From positions 372,001 to 436,000 of the forward strand of contig JAGTXX020000013.1 of assembly GCA_019044685.2 (NCBI GenBank): 64,000 bases of DNA. Reading direction: 5' to 3'. Shown one piece after another: positions 34,163 to 43,741 of this stretch. The translations under genes and the position numbers were made by a program. The DNA is from Nannochloris sp. 'desiccata'. Taxonomy: Eukaryota; Chlorophyta; Trebouxiophyceae; Chlorellales; Chlorellaceae. Under the pieces are notes generated by a model that worked only from the letters and a program-made list of their open reading frames with translations, searched no databases and was not told the DNA's origin. Numbering within the stretch: position 1 is the first letter of the stretch; each line of letters begins with the position of its first letter.

Positions 34163-34684
34163 GAGCTTTTCAAACCCAACCAGGCTGTAAATGCTGCAGC
34201 CATGAACTCATGAACCCAAATATATAAACTAACGATATGTATACCCTCCCTCCCTGCTTTTATTTCTCCTATTATTGGACGCCATGAACCTATAAAATAA
34301 TAAGATCTCAGCACTTTTTTGTTTGTCTGTGAAAGCTTCTCTTCTTTTTGTGATCTATTGTTGATTCTATACGAACATGTGCTTCCCGCTTTACCCATAC
34401 TTCCCTACAGTTTATTTCTTCTTGTTTTGGCAGATATTTCGGAAAAACAAAAAACTTATTACCCGTCTTAACCCTTTTGATCCTGCTCCCCCCTCCCTTT
34501 CCCTTTTGTAAGCTCTATGTAAGGCATAATGGAATATTATCTCGAGAACTAGCGGACATTAAATTAGTCTAAGAGTAGTCTTACAAAGCAAAATAATGGC
34601 TGTTGTAGAGTGTTATAGCATACTGAAATATTTCCAATTTCCAAAGGCCACCGCCACACCATAGGGGTAAACAGAAGAACCTCC
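34163..34684. other. Convergent intergenic region
   Basis: About 520 bases between converging 3' ends; nothing recognised. Confidence 0.5.
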
Positions 34685-35635
34685 CTAACTAACTTCCATG
34701 GCTTCAGGCAGGTCACCTTCAATCACATTCACCAATTTCTTTACATCGTACACCTTCTCCCGTACTACAGATGTCGTACCAGGGGCAAATCTCTGAGGGG
34801 TCACCCTCTCATAGGTCTTTGCTTGCAAGTATTGATGATTGCGCAAGTATTCTACTCCATCCTTGGTAATAACACAGACATCTACGTTAGAACCAGATCC
34901 TAGATCGTTATATACACCAGCACGGATAGATTTAGTTACTAAATCAACCGCTTCTTCTTTGCTCATCTCGTCCTTGTAGCCATCTTCGAACACTGCCATG
35001 GCATTTAAACTACCCGAACCCATAGTTGCATAGGGCAAAGAGTCGGTAGAACCGTGAGGATAGACAGTAAACAAATGAGGGCCTTTGAAATCTACACCGC
35101 CCAAAACAAGGGCAGCAGAAACGTGGCCTTGGTAGCGGAAGAGGTGAGATTTGAGTAACGTCATGGCGGTGATGACACGACTTTCACGACCAGAGTTGTA
35201 CCGGTGGAGTTCTAGTTGGGAAGAAACCATTCCAGTGACGTTTTCAGTGTCTGCGGCGGTACCGGCACCGCAACAGTAGATGTTGGGTGCGATAAAATGG
35301 ATTTTTTCGCAATTTTTGTCTGCGACGGTGGTGCCTGCTGTGGAACGGGTATCTGCTCCCAAGACCACGCCATCCTGTATAAAGAGAAAATAGTGTTTTG
35401 GGTAATGAGTTGATACGAGATAAATCCAAGTGGGAAAGAGGCTTAAAGGGGTTTTGATAAAGAGGAAGAGTGAGCAGGAGAACTTCGAAGAGAGTCCGTC
35501 GGTAACTTTGCTTACTTTGAAGATGACACCGGAGATGGTGGTACCAGTTTTGGTGAATCCTGGCCCTTTCATTCCTTTCATTTCTAAAACTTCATTGCGT
35601 TTGCAAAGATCAAAGCTAAACCCGCCAGCGTCCAT
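34685..35635 (-). CDS. 20S proteasome subunit beta type 7 (beta2)
   Basis: Exons 35635..35516 and 35374..34685 (141-nt intron) encode 269 residues. The precursor has a 31-residue propeptide ending in Lys-Thr-Gly. The catalytic threonine is Thr32 (TTISGVIF). The beta2 signatures follow: [20 protein letters not shown] with the essential lysine, and [13 protein letters not shown]. This subunit gives the trypsin-like activity of the core particle. The C-terminal extension (from about residue 225), which embraces beta3 in other species, is present. Confidence 0.96.
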   Translation of the reverse strand: MDAGGFSFDLCKRNEVLEMKGMKGPGFTKTGTTISGVIFKVSKVTDGLSSKFSCSLFLFIKTPLSLFPTWIYLVSTHYPKHYFLFIQDGVVLGADTRSTAGTTVADKNCEKIHFIAPNIYCCGAGTAADTENVTGMVSSQLELHRYNSGRESRVITAMTLLKSHLFRYQGHVSAALVLGGVDFKGPHLFTVYPHGSTDSLPYATMGSGSLNAMAVFEDGYKDEMSKEEAVDLVTKSIRAGVYNDLGSGSNVDVCVITKDGVEYLRNHQYLQAKTYERVTPQRFAPGTTSVVREKVYDVKKLVNVIEGDLPEAMEVS

Positions 35636-36216
35636 CTTTGCGTGCTATAAAATTAATCTGATCAAAGGCTTAGAACACTAGAGAATACGATGCTCTATGA
35701 ATCGAGGTTGTAAAAGTGAATTCTCCAGAGCGTATATCAGAGCACTCCTTCGTCGATCTCGTGTTGTGGAGACTATTCCAGGGCTTCAATAAGAATTTCT
35801 CAGAAGACGAATGATCACCAACGTGGTGGTGTAGCTACACTGCCGGCGTTCCCCCTAAATGAGTTTTTAGAAAGTCAAATGGCAATTTTATGCTGGCAAC
35901 CGGCTCACAGGTAGCTTATAGAGTGCCGGAGAGGCCCTCTCAAGGCGCAAGGCAAAAATGCTTGAGAGATTTCAAGCCCTCTGACAGCTATTAAATGCGC
36001 ACAGCTGCCTATCCCTCCGCATAGAGTATCTATAAAATACCTTGCTTTTAACTAATACGCGCCCCGACTGCCTGTTTACGTTCTTAGCTGTCCCTGCGAG
36101 ACGTGATCCCAATTGAATTGAGCAATAATTTGACTTTGTTGCCATTTCTTTAGCATCCACGCACCTAAATAATCTGTTGATTTCTCATTTGTGGATTTTA
36201 AAGTGCGCTTGTAGAT
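35636..36216. other. Divergent promoter region
   Basis: About 580 bases between proteasome beta2 and coatomer zeta starts; no gene recognised. Confidence 0.5.
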
Positions 36217-37066
36217 ATGGCGTCACAGATTGACCCAATGGTGCCAACAGTAAAGGCACTGATTTTGTTAGACGACGAGGGAAAGAGGATAGCAGTGCAA
36301 TATTTCGCAGAAGAATGGTAAGAAATATTACAATCTACACTTGCCAGAACAGCTGCCAGAGCTTCTACATCATCGTAGCTCTTAAACAAGCAATAAAATT
36401 TATTTTCCCGCTCGTCTGCTCATTAAACTCACCTCTGCTTTCTCTTTCGCCTTTGAACCTTACCATCTTGCAGGAAACACAGCGTTGGTGCACAATCCAA
36501 CTTTGAAAAATCTGTCTACGCCAAAACATCCAGAACAAACGCCAGAGGAGAACGTAAGGACACACTTTACAATAATTAAAAAGAATTTCCCCTGCCCTCG
36601 CTCTGCCCTCGCTCTTTCTTCAACAAATTAACTAACAAACACAATTATTTTCCTGTATTTTCTCTGCACAGCTGAAGTCATCATGTTTGACGATGTCGTT
36701 GTCACTTACAAATTCATTGGGGACTTGATGTTCTACGTCGTTGGCCATGCAGACGAAAACGAAATCGTCTTGGCAAACGTCCTCGTCGGCTTTTATGATT
36801 CCGTCGCAATGCTGTTACGCAACGCCGTAGAGAAGAAAACTGTCCTTGAAAACTTGGATTTGGTATTATTGTGTATGGATGAGCTTGCAGAAGGTGGATT
36901 GATTCTTGAAACTGATCCTACTGTGATTGCTACAAGAGTTACCATGAGACAAGGTGAAGGGTCGGCAGAAGAGATGGCAATGGCAATGGAGAATCCTGGA
37001 TTACAGTCTTTGTCCGTGGCGTTTGGAAACGTGAAGGAACAACTTGCACGTTCTTTGCTGAAATAA
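36217..37066 (+). CDS. Coatomer subunit zeta
   Basis: Exons 36217..36317, 36474..36553 and 36672..37066 join in frame to 191 residues. Zeta-COP is the small adaptin-like subunit of COPI, which coats Golgi-to-ER vesicles. The longin-like fold is visible: VKALILLDDEGKRIAVQYF at the start, then VIMFDDVVVTYKFIGDLMFY, VGHADENEIVLANVL and a long C-terminal helix region with LLCMDELAEGGLILETDP. Length and order match the family (~180). Confidence 0.95.
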
Positions 37067-37796
37067 TCATTTGTTAAGTCTTAATTATACTTTTTGCTTT
37101 TTGTTCCCTCTTTTATTCTTGGCAAAAGAAAAGATCTTGGTTGTCGGAAAATTTTAAATTGATTTGTTACACTGTACAAATAGTGAGGTGGTTCAAAAGT
37201 ATATGAAAGAAAAGAAGAACTATCCCTCTATGGAGCAGTTTTGAGGATAGAATACAAAATCGTTGCGACGAAAAAAAGACATCAGCCGGCAAAAGCGGGG
37301 AAAAAATATTAAAAACGGTGGCAAGCAAAAAGACTAAGCAGCTATCTAGTATTTGAAAAGGAGAATCAACCGGCAAAAGGCAGCGCTACTAGCTAAATAA
37401 TAAAATTAAAGTTCATTCCATGAAAGTATAGTACTATTAAAATAAAGTCGTTCGTTCATTCCTTGATATTGATATGTTTTTTAATTTCTAGTCTTCTCAA
37501 GCGCTCACTGGGCCAGGTAGCTCTACTATAAAAATGGTATAAAAAAGAAAGAGGAGCAAGCCAGAACGGCCAAAAACATCGTTATCGTCGTCGTCGTCAT
37601 CGTTGGGATTATCAAAACTATGAAAAAGAATTAAAATCAATTAAGTATTATACCGTCGTGCCGCATGTAGAGGAGAAGTACTATTATTCCTCTCGCATGC
37701 AGCAAATGGCATTGACCCAGGGCGTTCAGTTCCTCAGGAACTGCCATAACAGCACGCCGGGCAGTTGCTAGACACTCTTTCAGTACTACTAACACG
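37067..37796. other. Convergent intergenic region
   Basis: About 730 AT-rich bases between converging genes; I see no gene or repeat. Confidence 0.5.
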
Positions 37797-39587
37797 TTAC
37801 GCTACAGAAGATGCAGTTTTAGCAGCCCTTGCTGCCTTGGTATTCTTCCTTTTCGCAGCCTTGGAATCTTCCCGCTCCTTCTCTAGCCTTGCTAAAACTT
37901 TTGCCGCACTCTTTCCGCTTCTCATTTGAAATTCTTTTTGCTCCGTTCTTTCATTCCACATAAAGCACCGTTCGATAGAAGAGAACCAATCCAACGTTTG
38001 ATCCCGGAAATTAATCGTAGGTACGGGAAAGGGGCTCATTCGTACATGTAATGAATCACCAGGGAGCAACTCTTTCATATTTTTCCCGTCAAATGTTGCC
38101 ACTGCTCCGCTACGAGCGTCCCCAGCAATCCGTAACTGTAATTGCGCGTAATCTGGCAATATAATGGGTCTAAAAGATAAAGAATGAGGACAAATTGGTG
38201 TGAAAAGCATCGAGTGAACGTTTGGATGCACCATTGAACCACCTGCCGAGACGGAATACGCGGTCGACCCTGTTGGGGTAGAAAGCATAACGCCATCAGC
38301 TTGTACTTTCGTGATTAGATGGTCGCGTTCATAAACCTCGATTTTAGAGAGGTATGGGAGGGAGCCACGGGAAAGGACAACTTCGTTGAGAACGTGGTGG
38401 CAGGCACCGGGCAAAGGTTGGCCATTTCGGTGAATTTCACATTGCAAGCGCATCCGTAACGTGATGTAAACACCCATTAAGGGAGATTCATCCATGCTAG
38501 AGGTCATTCGGCACGTAGTAAGTTCCTGCATACGAAGAAGAATTATATGATTAATAGGGGTTCAAGAGGGAATTGGATAAAGAATTGGCTTTCTTTTTAA
38601 GAGATGCCGGTGCGGCAACGCCATGGCCATTGTTCTTGCATGCAAAATAAAAACAATAAATAACTTACGTCTGAGCCATTAATTACTGCATCCAAATGCT
38701 CCATATGCACCTCATACTCATGCGGTGTTAGAAAACCTAGAGACCCCAACCTGAACGCAATAATCGGTGGAATACAGCGTCCAAACAGGTGAGTCGCATG
38801 CAGCACTAGGCCGTCACCGCCAAGGCACACCACAAAATCAACAAAGGAGTGCAGCTCAGACGCATCGTCATCATCTCCCCAGGTATCAATATACGGCATC
38901 TTCTCAATGACACCTTGTTCTTTCAGCTCGGCATATTGTGCTGGTTCCACTAAAACAGAGAGGTTCTGATCTGCGCCGAGATGCTGGACCATTGCTAAAT
39001 ATTCTTCGAGAAGTTCATCCCCGAGTTTTTTGAGGACCAGAACACGTTTCGGGCGAGCTTTCCATACCAGGAGATGCTGCTGGGACGACGGATGAGAAAA
39101 TTCCAGGTTTCCGCCCGCTGCAGAGAGGAATGATAAGAAGAAGCACTAAGTTTAGTTTTGGGGGAAAATAAGCGAGAAGTCATTGGTGGGCGGGAAAATA
39201 ATAAAAAGTGTAAAAGAAGAAGAAGTCGCCATCATTTTAAGCCGCCTTTTGTTGCAATACTTCTATAAAAGGTGTATAATAGTATGAATTGATAGCAATT
39301 ATGGACATAAAAGCTGCTGTCTGCTTGTTCTTACCTGTGACAGTCTCTCTGTTGCAAGAGTAACCATCCGAACGAAGAACATATATATCAGACTTGCGGT
39401 CCCAGTTGGCTGAGCGAGATCTTTCGCTGGTGGATGCAGCGTGTGAAGATGGTTTGTTTCCGTTAGACTGCGGTGCCTCGCAGCGAATAGATGCCAAACG
39501 AAGATTCAATGCCTGTTTTCTAGAGAGAGATCCATGTTGAAGTTTTCCTAATTTTGCAGCACTTTGAGCGAAACCAATACACGCCAT
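37797..39587 (-). CDS. NAD kinase, probably plastid-targeted
   Basis: Exons 39587..39335, 39117..38669 and 38525..37797 encode 476 residues. NAD kinase makes NADP from NAD and ATP. The diphosphate-binding GGDG lies in FVVCLGGDGLVLHA, and the second signature is GVMLSTPTGSTAYSVSAGGS. FRLGSLGFLTPHEY is also typical. Residues 1-45 are rich in Ser, Ala, Arg and Lys with almost no acidic residues, consistent with a plastid transit peptide, which would make this the plastid NADP supplier (NADK2-like). The very C-terminus is a Lys/Ala-rich tail (KAAKRKNTKAARAAK) not needed for catalysis. No calmodulin-binding domain is obvious. Confidence 0.93.
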
Positions 39588-39891
39588 AGTAATGCTTGTT
39601 GATTTCAGAAAATATCTTTAGGTTTGGAAGCCACTGAGCTGGCTTAAAATGGATGTGTTTAAAGAAGATATTAATTGAACGATTCTAAATTGGAGGTAAT
39701 TATTTATACCCAGCAGAGATTCAACTTGTCTAGGCGTAATTTCAATAGTTGTGTCTTCTAGAAGGTATATAAACAATTCTAACACATTTTGCTGGTCCTA
39801 CTAGAAGCACGTATTCGTCCTGATACAGCTTCGCGCCTCTGATCGCAAGCTTGCTGTCCAATTGTTTCTTCCATTGGTGACGTGCTCACTA

Positions 39892-39920
39892 TGATCCCTT
39901 AAGTCACCCCCTTGGGGTTC
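39892..39920 (-). repeat. Dispersed repeat, copy D (partial)
   Basis: On the minus strand this reads CCCCAA, GGG and then GTGACTTAAGGGATC, the core shared with copies at 61929, 62139 and 63273. Confidence 0.7.
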
Positions 39921-39922
39921 TT

Positions 39923-39945
39923 TTATTTTATTTTATTTTATTTTA
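39923..39945. repeat. (TTTTA)n microsatellite
   Basis: About five tandem TTTTA units. Confidence 0.9.
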
Positions 39946-39981
39946 TGCAAAAGAATCACGCACGCACTGCTGCGGCTCGTG

Positions 39982-40325
39982 ATGCCTCGGTACGTTTCCA
40001 AGGAACAAATTGCAGCATATGTGGGGCTGCCACGGTCACAAATTTTCTATTTCTATCTTGGTGACTGACGCTGACCTCGCAACATTTTTTACTTTTTTTG
40101 CAGGAGGGCGATCTTGAAGCCCGTACAGTGTTTTAGGATTACAGTGGTACAAAGACAGTAAGTTACAGTTTGTCAACTAACTCTAATACCGCGCCTTGGC
40201 TTCCTCACCTTCATACTCACCCTTTTGCACTTTTTCTTCCATTGCTCCGCAGAAAACAACTCAGGCAACTCCTTTCAATGCAAGCACCGGTCGGTGAACC
40301 TTCTCAGGTCAACCAGAATAATTAG
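39982..40325 (+). CDS. Possible tiny three-exon gene
   Basis: Exons 39982..39989 (8 nt), 40104..40157 and 40253..40325 join with good GT-AG sites (GTACGT and GTAAGT donors, polypyrimidine-CAG acceptors) into one frame of 44 residues starting MPRRAILKPVQCFRITVVQR and ending QVNQNN-stop. The frame is open only if both introns are removed, which supports it. The peptide is basic with a short beta-like stretch, and I do not recognise it. It could also be the 5' part of a longer gene, or a chance arrangement. Confidence 0.35.
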
Positions 40326-40974
40326 CCAAACGGCTAGCAGGCTCCTGCCCCTGCTGCAGTACGTCCTTCTTCTTGGTTAATATCCTTGACTTTCGCTGTG
40401 CAGCCGCTCTCTGCCTTCAATTTCAACCCTACACTTCAACTTGCGTCTGCGCAGCACCCCTTTATATGCCTTTGCGAGCCTGTCTGCCCACCTCCCTGCC
40501 GGCAGGGCCTGCTCATGCGGGAGCCCGCTGCGGCCTTCTGCGAGTTCATCATGATCAGCGGGATCAGCGGGCACACGTGCCTACGGCATCATGGAGAGAG
40601 GGGCCCGCACGGGCCTTGCGGGCATTCCAGCGCCACGAGCGGGCTCCCCAGCTGGCCCAGAGAGGGCAAGCGGCGAGCAGCACCGCCGCAGCGAGGTGCG
40701 GGCCCAAGTTTGGAAGGGTTCAGTTGTATCTATTATCCGTAGATTCTGTAGTTTGACATGCGTATTACAGAAAGACAGAAATAGAAAGAACATAAAAGAA
40801 AAACAGAAGGAAATGTCGTACAATTTAGAAAAAAGGTAATGCAAGGTATCAAAACTGTAAAGTAGTACGTACAGCACTAGTGTAAAAGGAAAAAAAATCA
40901 AGGACATGATAAATTATTAAGAAACCTGGTGACTCTTGAAGTGGTGGGGTGCTAGCTCATACGTCGAGTTCATT
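40326..40974. other. Spacer with GC-rich palindromic island
   Basis: The part at 40480-40720 is strongly GC-rich with nested inverted repeats: GGGAGCCCGCT at 40519-40529 against 40638-40648, and GCCCGCA at 40603-40609 against 40617-40623. Open frames here look like chance in GC-rich DNA. It may be a structured RNA or a mobile-element remnant. Confidence 0.5.
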
Positions 40975-41996
40975 TCATTCGTTGCTAATCCCAGCAGACG
41001 GCCCTTGGCCATCCTTCTTGCCCTGCTCCCACCCATTTCTATAGGCTTTGTCTATGTTCAAAGCTGTAATCGACTTTCCAATGTCAAAAATCATTTGTTC
41101 CATCTTATCAAAGCGCTGATTTAAGGTATTAAAGCGCTGACCTACAGATACTTCCATCTTATCAAAGCGCTGATTTAAGGTATTAAAGCGCTGACCTACA
41201 GATACTTCCATCTTATCAAAGCGCTGATTTACGGTATCAAAGCGCTGACCTACAGATACTTCCATGTTATCAAAGCGCTGATTTACGGTATCAAAGCGCT
41301 GATTAAAAATATCAAAGCGCTGGGCAGTAAATACTTCCATCTTCTCAAGCCCTGATCTACCCGATCACCTTTTGAGTCAAGGAGTACCAGCTTCACTTCA
41401 TTAGAAATCTGGCGTTGCAGAATTGACCACACAGCAATTACACTCGCAAGGATGAGGGCTGCATCAATTTTCTGAAAACGAAGAAAGGAACAGATTTGGG
41501 TGAAATGGCCGTCGGGTTAGTATTTGGAAAAATAAATTAAATGAAGGGTATTGACTACAAAGCATTACTTACGGCGCGAATGGCATACATCAAACAAAAT
41601 ATAACCGCTATAATGATAGACGCAAGATTCCAGAGAACATCACTCTTTAAGGGGAAACCCCCAGTTGGTTTGTTATCTTTGGGAACTGGGGAGACGGAGG
41701 GAGTGGGTTGGGTAGAAGTAGCAGGAGTAAAGGCATCGGCACGAGGCGAGAAGAATGCCATGACTGGGCGGTGCAAAACTCCGCGAGTGACTAGAGAAGA
41801 GCCAACCTACAGGAACAGGCAGTGTTATTTAAGTGAGAGAGTTGTGGTGAAAAGAATTATTCAATTTCACGATTCCAAATATTTCGGCAACAGAAAGAGC
41901 CAAATATGATGCGCTTACTTTAGCATTTGCTCTGCCTCCCATTAGTAGTAATGAGGTGGGCCTTGGCGGGACAACCATGCCCTTGGTTAAGAGCAT
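40975..41996 (-). CDS. Two-helix membrane protein with 18-residue coiled-coil repeats, frameshifted
   Basis: Exons 41996..41919, 41806..41573 and 41471..40975 are joined by clear GT-AG introns. The N-terminus (MLLTKGMVVPPRPTSLLLMG and the following ~45 residues) resembles a plastid transit peptide. Two hydrophobic helices follow, WNLASIIIAVIFCLMYAI at the end of exon 2 and LILASVIAVWSIL in exon 3. Then come repeats of 18 residues with the pattern MEVSVGQRFNTLNQRFDK, encoded by 54-bp tandem DNA repeats, and a final amphipathic helix. Between 41335 and 41370 the frame must shift by one base to reach the repeats. No intron of realistic size fits, so either the gene is broken or the sequence has an indel. 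Function unknown; a membrane-anchored coiled coil is all that can be said. Confidence 0.5.
41098..41330 (-). repeat. 54-bp tandem repeats
   Basis: About four units with 54-bp period (for example 41151-41204 and 41205-41258), each containing two copies of a TCAAAGCGCTGATTT-like word. They encode the coiled-coil repeats of the overlapping gene. Confidence 0.9.
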
Positions 41997-42241
41997 TGAA
42001 GAATTCGCAAGGATTCGTGAGCACAACTGTGCTTCCTTGGCAAAGAACCTCCAGGAGCCATCCTCAAAACTCGCTCGATTCTCAATAAAATAGGCTAGAG
42101 ATGAAATATCAGGGCTCGTAATTTAAAAACAAACTTTTAATATCAAACAAGCCCTTTTACTCAAAAATCTCAAAAACTTTGCACTTTTTACTCGATCGAG
42201 AATATGATATTCTCGATGTTTCAGAAAATCAGCAGCCCCTC

Positions 42242-43303
42242 TCAACAGATCAACTGCACCTTGACCACCCCTTTCTTCTGCGCTTCCTCTAGTGCCTTGA
42301 CCCCATCTTCTAGCGGCAATGCTGCACTCAACATTGCCTTGACGAGCTGTTTTGTCTCCGCTTTCCTTAGCATCTCTAAAGCAGGGGGGAATGGACCGCA
42401 GCGTGATCCGACCACCGTTTTTTCATTGACGACCACATCATTCGCAACTGCGCTCCATGTTAACACCGTCTTTGGGTCTTTAACCACCGCAGAACATGTT
42501 GACTTTTGAATTATGGTACCTAGCGGCGGAGTTAGAGCCAGTGCTAATAATATACCTTGAGGAGAGCCTGACGCCTCAATAACAATGTCAAACTTTCCAG
42601 CGTAGTCTGCAGCAGTGGTATCTGTAACGACAATACCTGTGACACCTACAGGTTCGAGGAGATCGAGCTTATTTTGGTGCCGGCCGAAACAAGTAACTGA
42701 TGCTGGCGATGAAGACGGCGACAGAGAAGAAGAGGTGGTGGTTGAATTTTTATTTTGATAGGTGGCAATAACGTGCGCAACAAGTAACCCAAGTTTTCCA
42801 TCGCCAATAACAGCTATATTTTCATCTGGGCGGATCATGCCTTGCTCAGCAACGCGGCACGCAGCTGCCAGGGGTTCAGCAAAACAAGCTTCGTCGTCTG
42901 TGATGTCGTCAGGAACAAGATGCAAGTTTTCTAAAGGGAGAGTGCAATATTCAGCCATACATCCATCTTTCGCTATGATGCCTAAAACTGTGCGTTTAGG
43001 AGCGTGGTTGCGTCTAAAAATTGGGTCAGGGTGGTCGCATCCTGAGCATTTGCAGTTGATTTCACCAACCACACGGCTGTTAATGAAAGAGGGGTCACTG
43101 GGTGATTCTGTAATTACTCCGACAAATTCGTGACCTAATGTGTGATCAAATCCAGGTACATACCCGCCAATGATTTGGGAATCGGTTGAACAGATACCAC
43201 ATCGAGATATTTTTATCAAAACTTCAAATGGAGATGGTTTTGGGATCTCGACATCTTCTACTCGCAAGCCCTCTGTCTCTGAAAACCTCAATGCTTTCAT
43301 CAT
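42242..43303 (-). CDS. Zinc-type medium-chain alcohol dehydrogenase family
   Basis: Intronless, 353 residues, full length for the family. The catalytic-zinc residues are visible in CGICSTD (Cys) and LGHEFVG (His, Glu). The Rossmann fold motif is AVIGDGKLGLLVAH. The structural-zinc loop has only three cysteines in a row (CKCSGC), with His/Asn where the fourth cysteine is expected, so structural zinc may be lost. TVLGIIAKDGCMAEYCTLP is typical of bacterial-like members (threonine-dehydrogenase/BchC-like group). NAD(P)-dependent oxidation of an unknown alcohol is likely. The lack of introns and the bacterial-like sequence suggest old horizontal or endosymbiotic origin, which is an inference. Confidence 0.88.
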   Translation of the reverse strand: MMKALRFSETEGLRVEDVEIPKPSPFEVLIKISRCGICSTDSQIIGGYVPGFDHTLGHEFVGVITESPSDPSFINSRVVGEINCKCSGCDHPDPIFRRNHAPKRTVLGIIAKDGCMAEYCTLPLENLHLVPDDITDDEACFAEPLAAACRVAEQGMIRPDENIAVIGDGKLGLLVAHVIATYQNKNSTTTSSSLSPSSSPASVTCFGRHQNKLDLLEPVGVTGIVVTDTTAADYAGKFDIVIEASGSPQGILLALALTPPLGTIIQKSTCSAVVKDPKTVLTWSAVANDVVVNEKTVVGSRCGPFPPALEMLRKAETKQLVKAMLSAALPLEDGVKALEEAQKKGVVKVQLIC

Positions 43304-43741
43304 TGTAAAAATATGTTTATTGCAAATGTATCAAGTTTAAATGCCATGCATGATGGGTGGGAAAGAGGAACAAAATAAGTGATGGTGGCCATGGCGCCAG
43401 TCGCTATGGCTCTGCCAGCCGCCAGCACCAAGTACAGTTCTTTGCTTTCAACCTGGTGTGTTTGGGACTTTAGCAAGGCAGCCTCGACCTCAAAGTTACT
43501 CCAAAATGAACATTTGCATACATTCTTTCGCCAAAAATTCAATCGAGGCCATGCATTTGTCACTTTGTCCTTGTGCCTTCCCCACACCTTCCAGAACTCT
43601 ATTTGACACCTCCGTCGCACCTCTTTGCCTTCTTTTCAACAGAAATTCCCTAGTTCCTACATTCTTATAACTTTATAAACTTTGTTTAACGCAGAATCAT
43701 CCAAGAAAGAACCTTTGGCCCACCGCAACAGCCCTAACTCA
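43304..43741. other. Divergent promoter region
   Basis: About 440 bases; a possible acceptor (GCAG at 43691-43694) before the BAH gene start suggests an upstream non-coding or coding exon. Confidence 0.4.

Larger units (their letters stand above)
39588..39981. other. Intergenic with repeat fragment
   Basis: About 400 bases holding a fragment of the dispersed repeat seen at the right end (39892-39920, minus) and a (TTTTA)n run. Confidence 0.5.

Noticed and set aside
40373..40907. Several overlapping frames of 80-127 codons on both strands
   Set aside because: All arise from the GC-rich palindromic island; none has a motif.
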